Shown here piece after piece: positions 1 to 5,634 of a stretch of DNA of 6,787 nt (its first letter is position 1; each line of letters begins with the position of its first letter). The DNA lies in contig CALIJH010000112.1 of the NCBI GenBank assembly GCA_938017765.1, positions 1-6,787 of the forward strand, in the 5' to 3' direction. Source of the DNA: an uncultured Leptotrichia sp. Its GTDB lineage: Bacteria; Fusobacteriota; Fusobacteriia; Fusobacteriales; Leptotrichiaceae. Under the pieces are notes generated by a model. That model was not told the origin of the DNA. It saw nothing but the letters and a program-made list of their open reading frames with translations, and did no database searches. Position numbers and translations under genes: made by a program.

Positions 1-1289
1 AAAGAGAAAAAAATATTGATAGAAGGGATGAACTTTTACAAAAAAGAGAAGAATTAGTTGAAGAAAAGGATCAAAAAATTGTTGAAAAACAATTAGCATT
101 ACAAGAAGAATATTTTAAAATAGATGATTTAAAGGAAGAACAACTTAAAGAATTGTCAAATATTTCAAAATTAACTAAAGAAGAAGCTAGAGAAAAAATT
201 CTAGCTAAAGTAGAAAAAGAAATAGATAGTGAAATAGCAGAACTTATCAAAGAAAAAGAAGAAGAAGCAACACTTAATGTTGATAAGAAGGCTAAAGAAA
301 TGTTAGTTCAAGCTATGTCTAGATATTCTGCTAGTGTTACTAATGAAAAAACAATTACTGTTGTTAATTTACCAAATGATGATATGAAAGGTAGATTGAT
401 TGGAAGAGAAGGAAGAAATATTAGGACACTTGAAGCTATTACAGGAGTTGATTTAATAATAGATGATACACCAGAAGTTATTGTGTTATCATCATTTGAT
501 ATATATAGAAGAGAAATAGCAAGAGAAGTACTAGATATGTTACTTCAAGATGGAAGAATACATCCAGCTAGAATAGAAGAAGTATATGATATAGTATCAA
601 AAGAAATGCAATTAAAATTAATGGAATATGGTAATCAAGCATTGTTTGAACTTGGTATTAATAAAATGAGTAGAGAACTAATTGAAAAATTAGGTAAGCT
701 TCATTTTAGAACTAGTTTTGGTCAAAATGCTTTAACACATTCTATAGAAGTAGCACATATCGCAGCGGCATTGGCGGCAGAAGTAGGAGCCAATGTAGAT
801 GTAGCAAAAAGGGCAGGATTGCTCCATGACATAGGAAAAGCTTTTTCCCATGAGCAGGAGGGCTCACACGCAATAAATGGAGGGGAGTTTTTGAGAAAAT
901 TCTCCAAGGAAAATGAAATAGTAATAAACGCAGTTGAAGCTCACCATGATGAAGTAGAACAGTTAAGCGTGGAAGCTGTACTCGTTCAGGCAGCGGACTC
1001 TATTTCCGCTTCAAGACCGGGAGCAAGAAGGGAAACATTATCAAATTATCTGAAAAGACTGGAGCAACTCGAAGAAATAGCAAACAGTCATGAAGGAATT
1101 GAAAGTTCTTATGCAATTCAGGCAGGAAGAGAATTAAGACTGATTGTCCATCCTGACCAGATAAATGATGATAAGGCAGTTATTCTGTCAAGGGAAGTCG
1201 CAAAAGAGATAGAAGAAAAAATGCAGTATCCGGGACAAATAAAAGTAACAGTCATAAGAGAAACAAGAGCGGTAGAATACGCAAAATAA
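1..1289 (+). CDS. rny: Ribonuclease Y (5' partial; N-terminus lies outside the window)
   Basis: Membrane-anchored endoribonuclease that initiates mRNA decay. The frame is open from the left edge (first full codon at 3) and gives 428 residues. Aligning its HD motif with B. subtilis RNase Y (about 520 aa) suggests about 90 residues, with the membrane anchor, are missing upstream. Residues 1 to about 110 are a charged Glu/Lys/Gln-rich coiled coil. A KH RNA-binding domain follows, with the GxxG loop IGREGRN at residues 133-139 (nt 399-419). The HD metal-dependent domain has His246, the His275-Asp276 pair in LLHDIGK (nt 825-830), His314-His315 and Asp332 in VQAADSISASRPGARRE. The C-terminus, ending in IKVTVIRETRAVEYAK, is typical of the family. 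All visible catalytic residues are intact. A TTG at 153 is not the start, because coiled-coil sequence continues upstream of it in frame. G+C rises sharply inside the gene near 740-780 (see findings). A stem-loop follows the TAA stop. Confidence 0.97.
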   Translation, partial: REKNIDRRDELLQKREELVEEKDQKIVEKQLALQEEYFKIDDLKEEQLKELSNISKLTKEEAREKILAKVEKEIDSEIAELIKEKEEEATLNVDKKAKEMLVQAMSRYSASVTNEKTITVVNLPNDDMKGRLIGREGRNIRTLEAITGVDLIIDDTPEVIVLSSFDIYRREIAREVLDMLLQDGRIHPARIEEVYDIVSKEMQLKLMEYGNQALFELGINKMSRELIEKLGKLHFRTSFGQNALTHSIEVAHIAAALAAEVGANVDVAKRAGLLHDIGKAFSHEQEGSHAINGGEFLRKFSKENEIVINAVEAHHDEVEQLSVEAVLVQAADSISASRPGARRETLSNYLKRLEQLEEIANSHEGIESSYAIQAGRELRLIVHPDQINDDKAVILSREVAKEIEEKMQYPGQIKVTVIRETRAVEYAK

Positions 1290-1326
1290 TTAATATGGAA
1301 AATAATAAAATGAAATAATAAATCAA

Positions 1327-1403
1327 AGGGATTACTTAAAAATTACAAATATCTCTAATTATTCTGAAGATAATTCTAATTTAAGATAATCCCTGTTTTA
1401 TTT
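1327..1403 (+). terminator. Long stem-loop after rny, probable terminator
   Basis: Bases 1327-1340 pair with 1380-1394 as a 14-bp stem broken only by one bulged A (1386). The core is AGGGATTA with TAATCCCT. It is followed by a modest T-rich stretch, GTTTTATTT (1395-1403). The 39-base loop itself contains a small hairpin, AATTAT/ATAATT (1357-1375). Position just after the rny stop fits an intrinsic terminator. The loop is longer and the T-tract weaker than in the HU terminator, so a 3'-UTR structure or small RNA is an alternative. Confidence 0.6.
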
Positions 1404-1529
1404 ACATAAAACTGTTCCAAAGGTTGAAAACCAATTTTATCAAAAATATTAAAATGAAATTTCTCATTTTTCTTTAATGTTTATATGATATATTATTTGT
1501 GATATATGAATAAAAAATATAAAAAAAGA

Positions 1530-1538
1530 TGATATAAT
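1530..1538 (+). promoter_or_regulatory. Extended -10 promoter for the YARHG-ymdB-prmA-cmk operon
   Basis: The sequence TGATATAAT matches an extended -10 element (TGn followed by TATAAT), with the TATAAT hexamer at 1533-1538. No good -35 hexamer lies 16-18 bases upstream, only an A-rich stretch, which is tolerable for extended -10 promoters. A start of transcription near 1545 would leave a leader of roughly 45 bases before the ATG at 1590. The same nine bases precede waaA. In DNA this AT-rich the match could be chance. Confidence 0.5.
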
Positions 1539-1589
1539 GAAATAAATATAATAAATATTACAGTTAAAATTTAAAGGAGATGTTGAAAT

Positions 1590-2714
1590 ATGGGAAAAAG
1601 AGTTAAAGTATTGTTATATTTTTTGTTTTTATTATTAGCGTTTACAGCTTTCGCAAATGACTGGGAATTTCAATCTCGGGGAGAGCATATTATACCTATT
1701 GAAATTTCAGAGGTTTCTATAAAAAAAGAAGTAATCAGAATGAAAATAACTGATGATGGAATGATTGTCAATGTGAGTTTTGTTTTTAACAGTCCCGAAG
1801 CTAAAAAGAAAATTATAGGATTTATAACTCCCGAGGGAGGATTTGATGAAGAGTATGATAATTATAACTGGGACGGAGAAATGCACTTTAAAGATTTTTC
1901 AACTGTAGTAAACGGAAAAACTGTAAAATCCAATGTTGAAAAAATGAGTGCATTTTATAAGAAAAATCCTTTAAGTAAAGAAGAAATTAAAAAATACAAT
2001 GTAAAAAAATATAAAGACAGTTATATCTATTTTTTTGAAGCAAATTTAAAAAAGGGTGAAAATATTGTAGAACACAGTTATCACTATTCAGGTTCCGGGG
2101 GAGTGGGAAGAGTCGATTATGAATATGTATGGACAACTATTTCCAAATGGAAAAATAAAAAAGTGGATGACTTTGAATTAATTATTGAGCCGGGAAACAG
2201 ATTTATCACTTTGCCTTATACTTTCTGGAAAAATAATAAAAAAATAAATTGGGAGCTTGTAGGAGAAGGAAAAATGGACTATATAAAGGCTAATTATACT
2301 AAATCGAAAGAAAAAATCCCTGAAATCGTATATGTAAGACTGAAAAATGGATATATCAGATATAAGACATTAAATTTTTCTCCTGATGAGGAATTTAGAA
2401 TGAAAGAAATAAAAGATTTCAGAGTTCAATATTACGGAGAAGCGGATAAAACATCAAAAGGATATAAAATATCCGATAAATATTCTTTTATGTCTTCTGA
2501 AGAAGATATGAAGAAACTCACAGATAAAGAACTTGAAATCGTAAGAAATTATCCTTATGCCGAGGCCGGATATGATTTTTCAAAAAAAGAAATAAAAGAT
2601 TATTTTTCCCAGTTTATATGGTATTATCCAATAAGTAAGGAAGTAAAAATTGATGATTTTATGAAAATGAGGGAAAATGCTGATAAAGTGTTAAAAGAAA
2701 GAGGAAAAAAATGA
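1590..2714 (+). CDS. Secreted or lipid-free periplasmic/surface protein with C-terminal YARHG-type domain
   Basis: A 374-residue protein of unknown function. Residues 1-22 form a signal peptide: basic MGKRVK, a Leu/Phe-rich core, then AFA followed by Asn-Asp, a good signal peptidase I site after Ala22. There is no lipobox Cys and no other membrane segment. Residues about 40-260 look like beta-rich extracellular sequence (many aromatics; FEANLKKGENIVEHSYHYSG at 149-168), loosely reminiscent of DUF4424-like exported proteins; that likeness is weak. Residues about 316-350 resemble a YARHG domain, with Tyr-Ala-x-x-Gly-x-x-Phe (YAEAGYDF, 323-330), then KEIKDYFSQF and WYYP. The naming Arg-His pair is Glu-Ala here. 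The start is fixed by AGGAGA 9 bases upstream. The stop overlaps the ymdB start by 4 bases (ATGA), so the two are probably translationally coupled. The YARHG family is known to be extracellular, but its ligand is not established. Confidence 0.85.
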   Translation: MGKRVKVLLYFLFLLLAFTAFANDWEFQSRGEHIIPIEISEVSIKKEVIRMKITDDGMIVNVSFVFNSPEAKKKIIGFITPEGGFDEEYDNYNWDGEMHFKDFSTVVNGKTVKSNVEKMSAFYKKNPLSKEEIKKYNVKKYKDSYIYFFEANLKKGENIVEHSYHYSGSGGVGRVDYEYVWTTISKWKNKKVDDFELIIEPGNRFITLPYTFWKNNKKINWELVGEGKMDYIKANYTKSKEKIPEIVYVRLKNGYIRYKTLNFSPDEEFRMKEIKDFRVQYYGEADKTSKGYKISDKYSFMSSEEDMKKLTDKELEIVRNYPYAEAGYDFSKKEIKDYFSQFIWYYPISKEVKIDDFMKMRENADKVLKERGKK

Positions 2715-3490
2715 AATTTTTAGTAATAGGAGATATAGTCGGAGAACCGGGAAGAAATATCCTTTTCAAATATTTAGAGAAAAGAAAGCAGGATTATGAT
2801 TTTATTATAATAAACGGGGAAAATTCTGCCGGAGGATTCGGGATAACAGGAAAGATAGCAGACCAGATGTTTGCCCGTGGAGCCGATGTAATTACTTTAG
2901 GAAATCATACTTGGGATAAAAAGGAAATATACGCGTACATAAACGAAGAGAAAAGAATGATAAGACCTATAAACTTTGTAAAGGAAGCTCCCGGAAAAGG
3001 TTATACTATAGTTGAAAAAAAAGGTAAAAAAATAGCCGTCATAAATGCCCAAGCAAAAGTGTTTATGCCTCCTATTGCCTGTCCTTTTCTGGCATTGGAT
3101 GAAATAATTCCTGAAATATTAAAAGAAACCAACATTGTCATCCTTGATTTTCATGGAGAAGCAACATCCGAAAAACAGGCAATGGGCTGGAATTTAAACG
3201 GAAAAGCTTCATTAGTATACGGAACACATACCCACGTCCAAACCGCTGACGAAAGAATATTGTCAGGAGGAACAGCTTATATAACCGACATAGGAATGAC
3301 AGGAGGTCATGACGGAGTACTTGGGATGAATAAAAAGGAAAGCCTACAGAAATTTAAAGACGGTATGCCCTCGAGATATTCGGTCTGTGATGAAAATGTA
3401 AAGATAAACGGTATAGAAGTCGAAATCAATGAAAATACAGGAAAAGCCGAATCTATAAAAAGAATTAATATGCATTATAATGAGGTCTGA
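2711..3490 (+). CDS. ymdB: YmdB-family metallophosphoesterase (TIGR00282 type)
   Basis: Dinuclear-metal phosphoesterase. The B. subtilis homologue YmdB hydrolyses 2',3'-cyclic nucleotides and affects RNA-level control of biofilm and motility genes. At 259 residues it is close to the B. subtilis length (about 264). Metal-ligand motifs are all present: GDIVGEPGRN with Asp8, NGENSAGGFG with Glu37-Asn38, GNHTWD with Asn65-His66, DFHGEATSEK with His148, and YGTHTHVQTAD with His173 and His175. It has no signal peptide, so it is cytoplasmic. GAGGA at 2701-2705 precedes the ATG. The start overlaps the stop of the YARHG-domain gene by 4 bases, and prmA follows after 2 bases. In many Firmicutes ymdB sits next to rny; here the YARHG gene and a likely terminator separate them. 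Family assignment is firm; substrate is taken from B. subtilis and may differ here. Confidence 0.95.
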   Translation: MKFLVIGDIVGEPGRNILFKYLEKRKQDYDFIIINGENSAGGFGITGKIADQMFARGADVITLGNHTWDKKEIYAYINEEKRMIRPINFVKEAPGKGYTIVEKKGKKIAVINAQAKVFMPPIACPFLALDEIIPEILKETNIVILDFHGEATSEKQAMGWNLNGKASLVYGTHTHVQTADERILSGGTAYITDIGMTGGHDGVLGMNKKESLQKFKDGMPSRYSVCDENVKINGIEVEINENTGKAESIKRINMHYNEV

Positions 3491-3492
3491 TA

Positions 3493-4419
3493 ATGAAATG
3501 GATAAAAGTCAAAGTAGATTATTTTTCAGATAATTCAGCGATTTCTAAAGGGAAAATTATAAATATTTTTGAAGAAATAGGAATAAAAGAAACCGAAGCT
3601 ATAGATTATTTTTCAGATAATTTACTGGATTATAACAGAAATTTTAAAAATGAAAATAAAATATGGAGTATTGCAGGGTATATAATCGACAACAGATTTT
3701 CAGGCTCAAAACTCAAAATAATAAATGAAAATCTTGAAAAATATGCTGATGAAAATGAAGATTTTGGATATGAAATATATACTTCCCGATGTTCTGATGA
3801 TGACTGGAAAGATGAATGGAAAAAATATTTTCATACTGTAAAAATAACTGATAATATAATTATAAAACCAAGCTGGGACAGCTATGAAGCGACAGGAAAT
3901 GAAAAAATCATTGAAATAGACCCGGGAATGGCTTTCGGAACGGGAACTCACGAAACTACAAGTCTGTGTGTGGAATTTCTCGAAAAATATTCGAACGGAA
4001 GAAAAAAGTTACTTGATATTGGCTGCGGTTCAGGAATTCTAATGCTAATCGGCAAAAAAATCGGAATAGGCAATGTAACAGGAATAGACATTGATGACAA
4101 AGTCGAAGAAGTAGTAAAAGAAAATTTTAGAAAAAATAATATTTTTGAAAATTTTGAAATTGTTATAGGAAATCTTGTCGACAACATAAACGACAGATAT
4201 GATATAGTTGTATCAAATATATTAGTGGATGTATTGATTGAATTGCTTGAAAATATCGAAAAAGTACTGGAAAAGAATGCTATCGTAATATTTTCGGGAA
4301 TTTTAAAAGAAAAAGAAGAAGAATTTGTTGAAAAAACAGAATTATACAAATTAAAAAATATTGACAGAAATGAAAAAAACAACTGGGTATCTTTAGTTTT
4401 TAAATATGAAGGAGAATAA
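3493..4419 (+). CDS. prmA: Ribosomal protein L11 methyltransferase
   Basis: SAM-dependent enzyme that methylates lysines and the N-terminus of ribosomal protein L11 in the cytoplasm. At 308 residues it is slightly longer than E. coli PrmA (293). The N-terminal substrate-recognition domain occupies about residues 1-110 and carries the typical DDDWKDEWKKYFHTVKI linker (102-118). Family signatures are IDPGMAFGTGTHETT (142-156), the SAM-binding motif I LLDIGCGSG (173-181), the acidic motif II GIDIDD (197-202), and SNILVDVL (241-248), equivalent to the catalytic-domain motif IV. Its ribosome binding site, GAGG at 3482-3485, lies inside the end of ymdB, so expression depends on the upstream gene. 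cmk follows after 2 bases. Asn/Lys/Glu/Ile-rich composition matches its neighbours. No odd features. Confidence 0.96.
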   Translation: MKWIKVKVDYFSDNSAISKGKIINIFEEIGIKETEAIDYFSDNLLDYNRNFKNENKIWSIAGYIIDNRFSGSKLKIINENLEKYADENEDFGYEIYTSRCSDDDWKDEWKKYFHTVKITDNIIIKPSWDSYEATGNEKIIEIDPGMAFGTGTHETTSLCVEFLEKYSNGRKKLLDIGCGSGILMLIGKKIGIGNVTGIDIDDKVEEVVKENFRKNNIFENFEIVIGNLVDNINDRYDIVVSNILVDVLIELLENIEKVLEKNAIVIFSGILKEKEEEFVEKTELYKLKNIDRNEKNNWVSLVFKYEGE

Positions 4420-4421
4420 AA

Positions 4422-5084
4422 ATGATAATTGCCATTGACGGCCCTGCAGGAAGTGGAAAAAGTACTATTTCAAAATTGGTTGCCAAAGATTTAAACCTGA
4501 TATATCTTGATACGGGAGCAATGTATCGTATGTTTACATTGAAACTGCTGAATGAAAAAGTTTCTTTTGAAGACAAGAAAAAAATAGAAGAATTACTTCA
4601 AAACTTGAATATTAACATAGATAAGGAAAGCTTCTTCCTTGACGGAAAAGATGTCAGCGAAGAAATAAGAAAATCGGATGTGTCGCAAAATGTTTCAAAA
4701 GTCGCAGCTATTAAAGAAGTAAGAGAAAAAATGGTGGATTTACAAAGAAAATTTTCCCAATCGAAAGATGTCATACTTGACGGAAGGGATATAGGAACTG
4801 TTGTTTTTCCGAATGCGGATATAAAAATATATTTAGTGGCAAACCTCAAAGAAAGAGCCGAAAGAAGATACAGAGAAATGCTCGAAAAAGGTCAAAAAGT
4901 TTCTTTTGAAGAAATCTATAAAAACATAGCGGATAGGGATAAACTGGATTCCACAAGGGAGATCACTCCTTTAAAAAAGGCAGCCGATGCAGTTGAAGTC
5001 GATACTACCGCTAAAAGTATAGAGGAAGTAAAAAAAGAAATTTTAAATATATATAAAATTCAACAAGTTAATAAAAAAATATGA
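4422..5084 (+). CDS. cmk: Cytidylate kinase ((d)CMP kinase)
   Basis: Phosphorylates CMP and dCMP with ATP, feeding CTP/dCTP pools and salvaging CMP released by RNA turnover. At 220 residues it has normal family length (about 220-230). Motifs are the P-loop GPAGSGKST (7-15), DTGAMYR (30-36), the insert typical of bacterial CMP kinases (about 60-110), ILDGRDIGTVVFPNA (118-132) and the lid and adenine-binding region NIADRDKLDSTREITPLKKA (168-187), followed by AVEVDTT. Strong GGAGA at 4411-4415 precedes the ATG. Two bases separate it from prmA, making it the last gene of the packed group. In other bacteria cmk is often followed by rpsA or ispH; neither is here. No clear intrinsic terminator follows, so transcripts may run on toward the HU gene. 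Confidence 0.97.
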   Translation: MIIAIDGPAGSGKSTISKLVAKDLNLIYLDTGAMYRMFTLKLLNEKVSFEDKKKIEELLQNLNINIDKESFFLDGKDVSEEIRKSDVSQNVSKVAAIKEVREKMVDLQRKFSQSKDVILDGRDIGTVVFPNADIKIYLVANLKERAERRYREMLEKGQKVSFEEIYKNIADRDKLDSTREITPLKKAADAVEVDTTAKSIEEVKKEILNIYKIQQVNKKI

Positions 5085-5126
5085 AAAATTAAAAATTATA
5101 TTTAAAAAATACGTTATAAATACTGC

Positions 5127-5142
5127 ATTTGAACCTTCAAAT
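5127..5142. promoter_or_regulatory. Palindrome upstream of the HU promoter, possible operator
   Basis: ATTTGAA-CC-TTCAAAT is a perfect inverted repeat with 7-base arms and a 2-base centre. It ends 23 bases before the proposed -35 of the HU gene. The spacer is too short for an RNA hairpin, so a dimeric DNA-binding protein site is the more natural reading. No regulator can be named. Confidence 0.35.
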
Positions 5143-5165
5143 AACTATCTAAGTCAAAAAAAAGC

Positions 5166-5193
5166 TGGACAAATAAAAAAAATAGTGTATAAT
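5166..5193 (+). promoter_or_regulatory. Sigma70-type promoter for the HU gene
   Basis: TGGACA (5166-5171, five of six matches to the consensus -35) and a perfect TATAAT (5188-5193) are separated by 16 bases. Transcription would begin near 5200, giving a short leader of about 38 bases. This is the best promoter in the window, in keeping with an abundant nucleoid protein. Confidence 0.75.
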
Positions 5194-5224
5194 ATCTATG
5201 AAAATAAAATAAAAAGAAATATAT

Positions 5225-5230
5225 GGAGGT
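5225..5230 (+). promoter_or_regulatory. Ribosome binding site that sets the HU start
   Basis: GGAGGT is a near-perfect Shine-Dalgarno sequence 7 bases before the ATG at 5238. It overlaps an in-frame ATG at 5223, which therefore cannot be the start served by this site. Confidence 0.85.
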
Positions 5231-5237
5231 CAATAAT

Positions 5238-5513
5238 ATGTCAAAAAAAGAATTTGTAGAGGCTTACGCAAAATCAACTGGAGAAACTAAAAAAAGAGCT
5301 GAAGAATTAGTAAACGAATTCTTAGGAACTGTTGAAAAAGCTTTAGTTAAAGGAGAAACTGTTCAATTTGTCGGATGGGGAACATTCGGAGTACAAAAAA
5401 GAGCTGCAAGAACAGGAAGAAATCCTCAAACAGGAAAAGAAATCAAAATAGCTGCTAAAAAAGTAGTTAAATTTAAAGTTGGTAAAAAATTAGCTGATAA
5501 AGTAGCTAAATAG
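5238..5513 (+). CDS. hup: HU-family DNA-binding protein
   Basis: Small basic histone-like protein that binds and bends DNA as a dimer and compacts the nucleoid. From the ATG at 5238 it has 91 residues, the classic HU length; an in-frame ATG at 5223 would add MEVNN, which no HU has, and lies on the ribosome binding site. Helical dimerisation region is residues 1 to about 40. The HU signature runs GWGTFGVQKRAARTG then RNPQTG, with the DNA-intercalating Pro63, and a basic beta-arm and tail follow (IKIAAKKVVKFKVGKKL). Codons favour GCT, ACT and GTT more than the surrounding genes, as expected for strong expression. It stands alone, with its own promoter and a strong terminator. HU rather than IHF is favoured because no partner gene is near and the arm is HU-like. 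Confidence 0.96.
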   Translation: MSKKEFVEAYAKSTGETKKRAEELVNEFLGTVEKALVKGETVQFVGWGTFGVQKRAARTGRNPQTGKEIKIAAKKVVKFKVGKKLADKVAK

Positions 5514-5531
5514 TAAATTTAAAAATTATCG

Positions 5532-5580
5532 GGCTGTTTTAACAGGATTAAACCTGTTAAGGCAGTCTTTTCTTTTTTTA
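5532..5580 (+). terminator. Intrinsic terminator of the HU gene
   Basis: A stem of about 15 bp joins 5532-5546 to 5553-5567, with core TTAACAGG/CCTGTTAA, three G-T wobbles in the outer half and a 6-base loop ATTAAA. It runs straight into a T-tract (TTTTCTTTTTTT, 5568-5579). It lies 18 bases after the HU stop and insulates HU from waaA. Confidence 0.92.
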
Positions 5581-5592
5581 AAGATTGAAATA

Positions 5593-5601
5593 TGATATAA
5601 T
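5593..5601 (+). promoter_or_regulatory. Extended -10 promoter for waaA
   Basis: TGATATAAT, identical to the element before the YARHG operon, places TATAAT at 5596-5601. The region 17 bases upstream is the terminator T-tract, so there is no real -35. The expected transcript starts near 5608, about 27 bases before the waaA ATG. Confidence 0.5.
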
Positions 5602-5634
5602 TATATAAAAACATTGTTATAAATCGGAGAAAAA

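Larger units (their letters stand above)
1290..1589. other. Intergenic region between rny and the YARHG-domain gene
   Basis: Three hundred bases with no supportable coding frame; stops are dense in all frames. It holds a long stem-loop close after rny (1327-1394), a short hairpin AAAATGA/TCATTTT at 1451-1470, two copies of TGATATAT at 1486 and 1500, and an extended -10 promoter at 1530-1538. A ribosome binding site, AGGAGA at 1575-1580, precedes the next gene. The remainder is plain AT-rich DNA in which I see no further structure. Confidence 0.7.

Noticed and set aside
153..155. TTG at 153 as the start of rny
   Set aside because: The same frame is open to the left edge and encodes typical RNase Y coiled coil, and no ribosome binding site precedes the TTG.
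722..907. Reverse-strand open frame opposite the rny HD domain
   Set aside because: Lies wholly across catalytic HD-domain codons and shows no recognisable protein features.
1451..1470. Hairpin AAAATGA/TCATTTT as a second terminator or riboswitch
   Set aside because: Only 7 weak AT pairs and no conserved aptamer features; likely chance in AT-rich DNA.
1486..1507. Two TGATATAT copies as an operator or repeat element
   Set aside because: Two short copies in very AT-rich sequence are not beyond chance.
3706..4382. Reverse-strand open frames opposite prmA
   Set aside because: Shadow frames rich in Phe/Ser/Ile, the complement of an A-rich coding strand; no motifs or ribosome binding sites, and prmA is clear on the + strand.
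4598..4849. Reverse-strand open frame opposite cmk
   Set aside because: Antisense to the conserved cmk sequence, with no start signals or family likeness.
5085..5115. Terminator directly after cmk
   Set aside because: Only a loose AATAT/ATATT pairing with no G+C and no clear T-tract.
5223..5237. ATG at 5223 as the HU start
   Set aside because: It overlaps the GGAGGT ribosome binding site, has no site of its own, and would add five residues not found in HU proteins.
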